DNA of 10,014 nt, taken from assembly GCA_945876515.1 (NCBI GenBank), contig CAMCPF010000070.1, positions 1 through 10,014 of the forward strand, in the 5' to 3' direction. The DNA is from Candidatus Kuenenia stuttgartensis (GTDB taxonomy: Bacteria > Planctomycetota > Planctomycetia > Pirellulales > UBA1268). Numbering within the stretch: the stretch's first letter is position 1; the number at the start of each line of letters is the position of its first letter. The position numbers were made by a program, and so were the translations under genes. Positions 1 through 5,201 of this stretch are shown one piece after another. The notes under the pieces were generated by a model that did no database searches, had not been told where the DNA came from, and saw only the letters and a list, made by a program, of their open reading frames with translations.

Positions 1-273
1 TGGCAGACCTACGACATCCTGTTCACGCGGCCCCGGTTCACCGCCGACGGCTTGGTCGCCAAGCCCGGCCGGGTGAGCGTGATCCACAACGGCGTGGCGA
101 TCCACGCTGACACCGTCATCAAGGGGAGCACCCAGTGGCACGAGCCCCCGGCCTACAAGCCGCACCCTGACGCCCTGCCAATCCGGATTCAGGATCACGG
201 CAACCCGGTGCAGTTCCGCGGCATCTGGGTGCGGCCCATCGCACCGGTCGTGCCGGCCACGACTGGACGTTAA
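1..273 (+). CDS. DUF1080 (3-keto-disaccharide hydrolase family) protein, C-terminal part
   Basis: The frame is open from the first base to TAA at 271-273 and gives 90 residues, so the 5' part lies outside the window. The visible segment has the hallmarks of the end of a DUF1080 / 3-keto-disaccharide hydrolase domain (PF06439, a concanavalin-like beta-sandwich): WQTYDI near the start, PRF followed by a KPGRVSVIHNGV strand, then IQDHGNPVQFRGIWVRPI close to the C-terminus. These proteins are often secreted and are greatly expanded in planctomycetes, where they are thought to act on glycans or modified sugars; the substrate here cannot be told. The chain ends with a short tail of about ten residues after the domain. 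The gene converges on the small minus-strand gene ending at 331, leaving a 57-bp gap with no convincing terminator. Family assignment is firm; the function is only known at family level. Confidence 0.9.
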   Translation, partial: WQTYDILFTRPRFTADGLVAKPGRVSVIHNGVAIHADTVIKGSTQWHEPPAYKPHPDALPIRIQDHGNPVQFRGIWVRPIAPVVPATTGR

Positions 274-330
274 GCGGAACCTTGGGCCACCCCGAGCCCT
301 CGCAGGACGACGGATCGCGGCGTGACGGCC

Positions 331-576
331 CTACGTAGGCAACGCGTCGCGGATCGCGGCGAGTTCCTCGACCGCGTCGCGCTTCACCCAGTCGAGCCGG
401 TTCGCGCGGGCGTACCAGTAGCGGGCGTTGCCCGAGTCGCCCTCGATCTTGTGGAGCACCGCGTGGATCCAACAGGCCGTCGGATCGGCCTCGTCGGCCT
501 GCACGATCCCGTGGGCCTCGTCCCACTCGCCCGCGAGCGCCATCTCGATCGCGGAACGGAGCTCGGCGGGCGTCAT
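331..576 (-). CDS. Small conserved protein of unknown function (81 aa)
   Basis: An 81-residue soluble protein with no signal peptide or membrane segment. The notable stretch is AHGIVQADEADPTACWIHAV followed by LHKIEGDSGNARYWYARAN (about residues 21-59). I recall similar short bacterial proteins sharing the pattern of an AH...Q element, then WIHA.LH..EGD..NA.YWY, but I know of no assigned function. The predicted fold is helical and could resemble a single TPR-like helical hairpin; that is inference. The ATG at 576-574 overlaps the TGA of the upstream 689-aa gene in an ATGA arrangement, which suggests translational coupling and one transcript. The stop TAG (333-331) sits within the 10-bp palindrome CCTACGTAGG at 330-339. 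The conserved-looking composition and the ATGA overlap support a real gene. Confidence 0.8.
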   Translation of the reverse strand: MTPAELRSAIEMALAGEWDEAHGIVQADEADPTACWIHAVLHKIEGDSGNARYWYARANRLDWVKRDAVEELAAIRDALPT

Positions 577-2642
577 GGCTGCGAGAGCACGAGCGCGCCC
601 GTCTCGCCACCGCCCTCGGCGGGCGACTCGAAGATCACGCCGCCGTGGACCACGGGCTCCTCGGACAGCACCCGCTCCTCGATGATCACCTCGCCGGGGA
701 TAACCTGCTCGTGGATGATCGGTCCGGTCGAGAACGACTCCCCGCTCACGAACGCCTCATAGACCACCGGATCGGCCTTCCGCCAGCCGGCGGCCAGCCA
801 GCCATCCTTGCGGGCCTCGAGCTGCTCCAGCGGCAGCGGGCCGGCGGAGGCCAGCTCACCGGGCAGCTCGAGCGACTTGATCTCGATCACCTCGTCGAAC
901 ACCTTGTTGAACCGCTTCTGAAGGATGCCCCGCAGCGAGGTCTGCTGGATCGAGAGCTTCTTGCCGCCGCCGGGCACGAAGTCGGGCGGGTAGATCTGCA
1001 CGTCGCCGTCGCGGACGAGCCGATAGCGACCCGCCTCCGACTCGATCCGGTAGGTCGCCCAAACGTCCATCGCATCGAACTCGCGGTCGCCCGAGGTGTA
1101 GCCGCTGCCGCGGACGGTCAGCCGGACCGTGCCGTCGCCCACCTTCAGTTCCACCGGCCGCCGCTTGGCGAACGTGATCGACCAGGGCGGCTGGTCCTGC
1201 TCGTTCTCGAGCGAATCGGGCATCGTGCGGCCGGCCTTCACGAGCTCCGCCTCGAGCCGCTCCTTGGTGAGCGTGCGGCCGGCCAACTCCTGCTCGGCGA
1301 GGTTGTTGAAGAACGACTGGTGAAGCCGGGCCGAGAGCACGGCGTCGGTGTCGATGGCGGGCGGCTGGCTGAAGGCCGCAACCTGGTCGGCGAGCGACTT
1401 GCGGGCCGTGACGTACATCCGTCGGTCATCGGTGTTGAGGTGGAGCATCTCGGGATACCAGCCGCGATCCAGCAGCCGCTGGCGGAACTTCGTCTGGTAG
1501 TCCCGCGAGGCCTGGGCGATCGGCTCGGCCGTCTGGGCCTCGAACTGGCTGCGGACCCGCTCGCGGGCCCGCTCGGCGGAGATCGCTTCGGCCCGGGGCC
1601 GCATCTCGGCCACCTTGCGGCTGGCGACCTTGCGGATGATCCGCTTGCCGATTGGAGCGCTCACGCCGATCCCCGCCGTCTTCGTGTCGACGTCGGCCTG
1701 GGCCTCGACCGGGAGCGCCGTCACCCCCTGCTCGTCGATCAGAACCCGCTTCGAGGCGTTGATCGAGGTCGTGCCCAGCGTGTGGACGGTGACCGGCCCC
1801 TGGCCGCCCCTGGTCCGTGAGTGGTTGGTGGCGTCGAGTCGGAGATCGACCACGGCCCGGTCGAGTGACGGCTGGAAATCGAGCGTCACGAACCCGGTCG
1901 TGCGACCGGTGCCGCGAACCCGAGTCCCCAGCACGACGTCGTTCACCGGCGCCGTCTCGTCCACCGCGCGGTTCACGCTGCGGGCGAGGAGGCTCTCGTC
2001 CACCTCCAGCAGCAGATTGGGCCGACCCACCGCACGCCGAATCCGTTGGACCAAACCCGCGCCCTGCCCCGACTCCTCGAGCCGGGCCAGGATCGGGCCG
2101 ACCGGCTCGAGCGGCTCGGGCGTGCCCGCGGCTGCCGCGGTGGCCACGGCGGCGGCGAGCTGGTCGAGCCGTCGGCCATAGACCTCGTCGGCCTTCGGAT
2201 TTTTGGCCGTGCCGACGGCCTCGAGATAGCCGCCCACCGCCCGCCGCACGGCGGCAAATCGAGCGAGTTCGAGCCCCTCCGCCCCGGAGTCGAGCCGGCG
2301 ATAGAGCCGCGCGAGCGTGTCGACGTCGGCGTTCTGAGCCGAGGCCGCCTGCTGCTGGAGCGCCGGCCAGTCGAGATACGTCCGCCAGCCTTCACCGCTC
2401 CGGCTTCGGCTCAGCCAGGTATCGAGCGGGCCCATCGCCTCGCGGAGTTTGGCGGCCGCGGTCACCAGCCGGCTGTCGCTGACCGGCTCGAAGGCGGGCG
2501 GGATCCCCAGGGGATTCGATGCCAGAGGCTCGAGTTCGCTGGCGGCGGCCCGGCCGGCGACGATCGCCGCAATCAGGAGCGGCAGGATGCCGGCAGACCG
2601 GCTCAAAGTGGGGTTCGACTGGCGGTTCCGGGAGCTCGGCAT
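573..2642 (-). CDS. Large secreted protein of unknown function (689 aa)
   Basis: I do not recognise this family. I chose the ATG at 2642, which gives 689 aa, because AAGG lies just upstream and because the peptide then starts as a normal signal sequence. That sequence has basic residues at 5-15, a hydrophobic core at about 17-30 (AGILPLLIAAIVAG) and an AAA-S cleavage site near residue 34. A GTG at 2675 would add 11 residues in front and has no visible ribosome site. After export, the first ~200 residues are helical and rich in Ala, Arg and Leu. A beta-rich middle section follows (for example TTGFVTLDFQPSLDRAVVDL), then a basic helical stretch (SAERARERVRSQFEAQ), and a second beta-rich part with WATYRIESEAGRYRLV. 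The last ~60 residues are acidic and repetitive (IIHEQVIPGEVIIEERVLSE). A weak candidate -10 box, TACACT, lies at 2700-2695. It is probably co-transcribed with the 81-aa gene that overlaps its stop. Confidence 0.85.
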   Translation of the reverse strand: MPSSRNRQSNPTLSRSAGILPLLIAAIVAGRAAASELEPLASNPLGIPPAFEPVSDSRLVTAAAKLREAMGPLDTWLSRSRSGEGWRTYLDWPALQQQAASAQNADVDTLARLYRRLDSGAEGLELARFAAVRRAVGGYLEAVGTAKNPKADEVYGRRLDQLAAAVATAAAAGTPEPLEPVGPILARLEESGQGAGLVQRIRRAVGRPNLLLEVDESLLARSVNRAVDETAPVNDVVLGTRVRGTGRTTGFVTLDFQPSLDRAVVDLRLDATNHSRTRGGQGPVTVHTLGTTSINASKRVLIDEQGVTALPVEAQADVDTKTAGIGVSAPIGKRIIRKVASRKVAEMRPRAEAISAERARERVRSQFEAQTAEPIAQASRDYQTKFRQRLLDRGWYPEMLHLNTDDRRMYVTARKSLADQVAAFSQPPAIDTDAVLSARLHQSFFNNLAEQELAGRTLTKERLEAELVKAGRTMPDSLENEQDQPPWSITFAKRRPVELKVGDGTVRLTVRGSGYTSGDREFDAMDVWATYRIESEAGRYRLVRDGDVQIYPPDFVPGGGKKLSIQQTSLRGILQKRFNKVFDEVIEIKSLELPGELASAGPLPLEQLEARKDGWLAAGWRKADPVVYEAFVSGESFSTGPIIHEQVIPGEVIIEERVLSEEPVVHGGVIFESPAEGGGETGALVLSQP

Positions 2643-2781
2643 GGAAAACCTTGCGGGTCGTAGGGGTTGTGGCACCGACGGGCCTGGGACGCAGAGTGTA
2701 CCGCCGAGCCGGGGGCTGGCTCCAATCGGCCTGCGCCGCCCAGGTAAAACCCGCCTCTCGTGCAGGAATCCTGGGCCCGGT

Positions 2782-3099
2782 TTAACTCCCGACCCCGGGC
2801 CCGTGTTCGGTGGCTGGCAGCACGAAGATCTTGCCGTCGCCCATCCGACCGGTGCGGGCGGCGGCCGTGATCCGCTCGATCACCTCCGCCACCCGGGCGT
2901 CTTCGACCCAGAGTTGAATCTCGACCTTGGGGAGAAAGGCCAGCGAATACTCGCTCTCGCCGTACTGGTCGAGATAACTCTTCTGCCGCCCGTAGCCCTT
3001 CACCTCCCGCACGGTACAGGCCTCGAGCGGCGCGAGCTTGAGCGCCTCGAGCACCCGCTCGGCCAGAAACGGCTTCACGACGGCGATCACTTCCTTCAT
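2782..3099 (-). CDS. PII-family signal-transduction protein (GlnB/GlnK-like), short C-terminus
   Basis: PII proteins are trimeric sensors that bind ATP/ADP and 2-oxoglutarate and act on transporters and enzymes through the T-loop. The 105 residues here align over nearly the whole family. They start MKEVIAVVKPF; the T-loop base is VKGYGRQK (33-40) with Arg38 and Gln39. The T-loop tip carries ESEYS with Tyr at position 51, the residue uridylylated in enteric GlnB. The second PII signature is TGRMGDGKIFV (83-93), with the GDGK turn at 87-90. After IFVLPATE the chain ends HGPGVGS. The C-terminal segment of classical GlnB, with the R.R pair that contacts ATP, is missing. No amtB, glnA or efflux gene is visible beside it, so its target is unknown. 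It may belong to a PII-like subgroup rather than true GlnB. It lies upstream of the secreted-protein gene, 139 bp from that ATG. Confidence 0.92.
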   Translation of the reverse strand: MKEVIAVVKPFLAERVLEALKLAPLEACTVREVKGYGRQKSYLDQYGESEYSLAFLPKVEIQLWVEDARVAEVIERITAAARTGRMGDGKIFVLPATEHGPGVGS

Positions 3100-3137
3100 G
3101 GAGGCATCTTACCGGACCGGGCATCGCGGGTGCAGAA

Positions 3138-3170
3138 GGCTCGGGGTTGCCCATGGCCTCTCGCTGGACG
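3138..3170 (+). repeat. Partial tandem copy of the left end of the dispersed element
   Basis: This 33-bp stretch, starting GGCTCGGGGTTGCCC, matches the left end of the full element at 3195-3227 with four mismatches. The similarity may reach a few bases further left, since GCATCG occurs at 3121 and again at 3186. It looks like a truncated or tandemly repeated end. No matching right arm follows before the full copy starts. Confidence 0.75.
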
Positions 3171-3194
3171 TTTACACGGACCCTGCATCGTGCA

Positions 3195-3333
3195 GGCTCG
3201 GGGTTGCCCGTGCCATCTCGCCGGACGCTCCCTGCGGGCATCCTGCCCTCCGGTCGCTCGATGCTAGCTCGCTCCGGCATCCTGCCTGCGCTCGCTATCA
3301 ACGCCGCTCGATTGGCACGGGCAACCCCTCGCA
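3195..3333 (+). repeat. Dispersed palindromic element, copy 1 (~139 bp)
   Basis: The element starts GGCTCGGGGTTGCCCGTGCC and ends GGCACGGGCAACCCCTCGCA. The 15-bp arms at 3200-3214 and 3314-3328 are perfect inverted repeats. The interior contains GCATCCTGCC twice (3238-3247 and 3277-3286) and ACTCGATGCT-like spacer sequence. A second copy in the same orientation lies at 8892-9031. It encodes no transposase and lies in the gap between the ferredoxin and PII genes, both on the minus strand. It resembles a REPIN or MITE-like non-autonomous element, or a structured RNA; the class is inference. Confidence 0.85.
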
Positions 3334-3351
3334 ATCCATTGCGGGAAGTAG

Positions 3352-3372
3352 CCGCGGGCCTCTGGCCCGCGG
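3352..3372. repeat. Perfect hairpin, 9-bp stem and TCT loop
   Basis: CCGCGGGCC (3352-3360), loop TCT, GGCCCGCGG (3364-3372) form a perfect 9-bp, very GC-rich stem. It is followed after AATAT by a second hairpin of identical geometry. Neither strand shows a T-tract after it, so a classical intrinsic terminator is unlikely; a REP-like role fits better. Confidence 0.8.
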
Positions 3373-3377
3373 AATAT

Positions 3378-3398
3378 GGCCGCCGCTCCGCGGCGGCC
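3378..3398. repeat. Perfect hairpin, 9-bp stem and TCC loop
   Basis: GGCCGCCGC (3378-3386), loop TCC, GCGGCGGCC (3390-3398). Stem length and loop size match the hairpin at 3352-3372, and the spacer between them is the AT-only AATAT. The pair reads as one two-hairpin unit of REP type. Confidence 0.8.
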
Positions 3399-3425
3399 CT
3401 GCGAGCCCGGAAGTGCGAGCAGCCG

Positions 3426-3461
3426 CGAGGCGAGGGCAACCTTGGCTTGCCCTCCGCCTCG
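3426..3461. repeat. Long imperfect hairpin beside the ferredoxin gene
   Basis: The left arm at 3426-3439 (CGAGGCGAGGGCAA) pairs with 3447-3461 (TTGCCCTCCGCCTCG), leaving a single bulged base and a 7-nt loop. It is the third stem-loop in a row in this gap and lies 3 bp from the next one. Confidence 0.7.
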
Positions 3462-3463
3462 CC

Positions 3464-3498
3464 TTAGCTTCGCGGGCCATGGATGGCCGCGAAGCTAA
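3464..3498 (-). repeat. Hairpin overlapping the ferredoxin stop; possible terminator
   Basis: TTAGCTTCGCG (3464-3474) pairs with CGCGAAGCTAA (3488-3498); after one bulged G the stem continues GCCAT/ATGGC around a GG loop. The stem takes in the ferredoxin TAG at 3497-3495. On the minus strand the run of T lies before the stem (3507-3501), not after it. This is therefore not a textbook Rho-independent terminator, although the stem could stall polymerase or protect the 3' end of the ferredoxin mRNA. Confidence 0.6.
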
Positions 3499-3842
3499 CT
3501 AAAAAAATTCTCGCCGAACAGGTTCAGCGGCGGCTTGGTCTCGACGGTGATGTCGCCGTTGACCCGGGTCTGGCAGGCCAGACGCATCGTCTGCTCGTTG
3601 CCGATCGCGGCCAGCGATACGGCCAGCCGGGCCGATTCCAGGAGTCCCTTGCGGCTCGTGTTCTCCATGCCCTTGGTGATCAGGACACGGCAGCTGCCAC
3701 ACTGCCCCAGGCCGTGGCAGTTGAGATATTTGTGCACCCCGGGATAGAGCTGCACGCCCGCCCGCAGCGCCTCGGTGCGGAGATTCGCCCCGGCCGGAAC
3801 CTGGATTTCCTTCTTTTCGCTCGTGAACGTGATGGTGGGCAT
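3495..3842 (-). CDS. Plant/adrenodoxin-type [2Fe-2S] ferredoxin
   Basis: A 115-aa soluble one-electron carrier of the beta-grasp [2Fe-2S] ferredoxin fold. The four cluster ligands are visible: Cys42, Cys48 and Cys51 in NCHGLGQCGSC, and Cys90 in RLACQTRV. The N-terminal strands (MPTITFTSEKKEIQVPAG) and the following helix (LRTEALRAGVQLYPG) are as expected, and the length is normal for a stand-alone ferredoxin. GAGAG lies about nine bases before the ATG. No reductase or oxygenase partner is encoded nearby, so its redox partner cannot be assigned; in such genomes these ferredoxins may serve diverse oxidoreductases. The gene is divergent from the 86-aa gene at 3947, with a shared 104-bp upstream region. 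Its stop codon is built into the stem-loop at 3464-3498. The protein ends NLFGENFFS, encoded by a run of T. Confidence 0.93.
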   Translation of the reverse strand: MPTITFTSEKKEIQVPAGANLRTEALRAGVQLYPGVHKYLNCHGLGQCGSCRVLITKGMENTSRKGLLESARLAVSLAAIGNEQTMRLACQTRVNGDITVETKPPLNLFGENFFS

Positions 3843-3946
3843 GGAATTCTCTCGACCGGATGCGGTTTTCCGGCCGATACTGTAGCCGCACGGGCGGGGC
3901 GCGGCCAGACGGCCGGCCGGCCGCCCGAATCGCGGAGCACCCGGCC

Positions 3947-4207
3947 ATGGCCCAGCTGACCCGGCACCAGCAGTCGATCGTCAAGCGGTATTACGACAAC
4001 CTCGACACCGTGCTCCTCCAGCGGGTTGGCGAGCAGGTGACCGACCTGTATCTGGCCGAGGGCAAGAAGCGGGCCAAGCTCTGGGAGAGCGTGGCCGGGT
4101 CGCTCGAGAAGCTGGGGGTGCCGAAGTCGCGGATCGAGCACATCCGCAGCTCCGACGACGCCCGCCAACTGGCCACGCTCCTGCAGGAGTTGCTGGCGAA
4201 GGATTGA
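3947..4207 (+). CDS. Small helical protein of unknown function (86 aa)
   Basis: I do not recognise the family. From the ATG at 3947 it reads MAQLTRHQQSIVKRYYDN and ends LATLLQELLAKD, 86 residues in all, with no signal peptide, cysteines or membrane segment. The frame is open further upstream to 3860, but those codons are Arg/Pro/Gly-rich, unlike the rest, and run through the divergent promoter region. The downstream ATG is therefore the better start. The sequence is charged and almost wholly helical; residues about 20-55 (LQRVGEQVTDLYLAEGKKRA onward) look like two amphipathic helices. A conserved planctomycete-type small protein is likely. It is followed on the same strand by thyX after 57 bp, so they may share a transcript, but nothing else ties it to thymidylate synthesis. 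Confidence 0.75.
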   Translation: MAQLTRHQQSIVKRYYDNLDTVLLQRVGEQVTDLYLAEGKKRAKLWESVAGSLEKLGVPKSRIEHIRSSDDARQLATLLQELLAKD

Positions 4208-4264
4208 CCGCATTGGGCGGCTCCCGCATCCTGTGGGCTTTTCAGCCTCCAGGGCCAGAGCCGC

Positions 4265-5191
4265 ATGACCGCCTCCTCCGCTCCCCCGACTCCGGCCCAG
4301 CCCGACCGCGCGACCCTCGTCGAGTCGCTCCGCTGGAGGAAGCTGCCCGTCCTCGACGACGGCTTCGTGGCGCTCGTCGACTGCATGGGCGACGACAGCA
4401 GCGTGGTGCAGGCTGCCCGCGTCAGCTACGGCGAGGGCACGCGGAAGGTGAGCGATGATCGCCAGCTGATCCGCTACCTGCTGCGGCACGCCCACACCAC
4501 GCCCTTCGAGATGGCGGAGCTGAAGTTCGTCGTCCGCGTGCCGATGGACTGCTGGCGGCAGTGGATCCGGCACCGGACCGCGAGCGTCAACGAATACTCC
4601 ACCCGCTACTCGCTGGCCATCGACGCCATGCAGGGCACCTCCGACGACCAGTGGCGATCGCAGGCCGCGACCAACCGGCAGGGCTCAGGCGGGTCGCTGC
4701 CGCCCACGGCAGGCCACCAGCACACCGCGGCCGAGCAGGAACTGCAGGCCCTGGCCCGCCGCGTCTACGAGGAGCGGCTCGCGGCGGGGATCGCCCGCGA
4801 GCAGGCCCGCAAGGACCTGCCGCTCTCCACCTACACCGAGGCCTACTGGAAGATCGACCTCCACAACCTGCTCCACTTCCTCGCGTTGCGGATGGATCCG
4901 CACGCCCAACTCGAGATCCGCCGCTACGCCGAGACGATCGGGCACCAGATCGTGGCCCCGCTCTTTCCGCTGGTTTGGGAGGCCTTCCTCGACTATCGGA
5001 TGGAAGCGGTGCGGCTGACGCGGCTCGACCGCGAGGTGATCCGCCGCCTGGCGGCGAGCGGTGAGGTGCCCGCCTCGCACGACGCCTTCCTCGCAGCCCA
5101 GGATCCGTCGTGGCAGGGCCTCGACCGCTGCCGCGAGCGGGAAGAGTGTCTGGCGAAGCTCCGCGATCTGGGCCTCGTGGCTCCCGAGTGA
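4265..5191 (+). CDS. thyX: Flavin-dependent thymidylate synthase ThyX
   Basis: ThyX makes dTMP from dUMP using methylene-tetrahydrofolate, FAD and NADPH, replacing classical ThyA, and works as a homotetramer in the cytoplasm. The protein has 308 residues. The ThyX motif RHR..S.NE.S.RY is complete at 102-115 (RHRTASVNEYSTRY). Other family markers are AARVSYG (50-56), HAHTTPFE (75-82), the flavin/dUMP region REQARKDLPLSTYTE (178-192), and LALRMDPHAQLEIR (206-219). Compared with short ThyX proteins it has an N-terminal lead of about 22 residues before RWRKLPVLDDGF and a C-terminal extension of about 60 residues after the FLDYRMEAVRL helix, so it is longer than the 220-250 aa bacterial type. No other ATG fits the start. 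The fused nagB-nagA gene begins only 10 bp after its stop, which suggests one transcript. No thyA is visible in the window. Confidence 0.96.
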   Translation: MTASSAPPTPAQPDRATLVESLRWRKLPVLDDGFVALVDCMGDDSSVVQAARVSYGEGTRKVSDDRQLIRYLLRHAHTTPFEMAELKFVVRVPMDCWRQWIRHRTASVNEYSTRYSLAIDAMQGTSDDQWRSQAATNRQGSGGSLPPTAGHQHTAAEQELQALARRVYEERLAAGIAREQARKDLPLSTYTEAYWKIDLHNLLHFLALRMDPHAQLEIRRYAETIGHQIVAPLFPLVWEAFLDYRMEAVRLTRLDREVIRRLAASGEVPASHDAFLAAQDPSWQGLDRCREREECLAKLRDLGLVAPE

Positions 5192-5201
5192 GGGCCGTTG
5201 C

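Noticed and set aside
311..361. Direct repeat CGGATCGCGGCG at 311-322 and 350-361, and palindrome CCTACGTAGG at 330-339
   Set aside because: Short, only two copies, and partly inside the 3' end of the 81-aa gene; plausible by chance at this composition and without the shape of a terminator or att site.
645..1820. Plus-strand open frame of about 390 codons opposite the secreted protein
   Set aside because: Low-complexity Leu/Arg/Gly/Asp composition and no start context. The minus strand has a signal peptide and plausible mixed composition, so that strand is taken as coding.
2603..3439. Minus-strand open frame of about 278 codons crossing the PII gene and the first repeat island
   Set aside because: It reads through the PII gene in the wrong frame and through the palindromic repeats, producing GNPEP- and GRMP-type peptides that come from repeat DNA.
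3100..3494. CRISPR array suggested by multiple repeats in a short gap
   Set aside because: The repeats are nested palindromes and partial element ends with unequal spacing, not identical repeats with uniform spacers, and no cas gene is present.
3843..3946. Possible divergent promoters between the ferredoxin and the 86-aa gene, including the GGCCGGCCGGCC run near 3911
   Set aside because: A TACAGT-like -10 can be picked on the minus strand, but no -35 at proper spacing supports it, and the GC run has no recognisable operator pattern.
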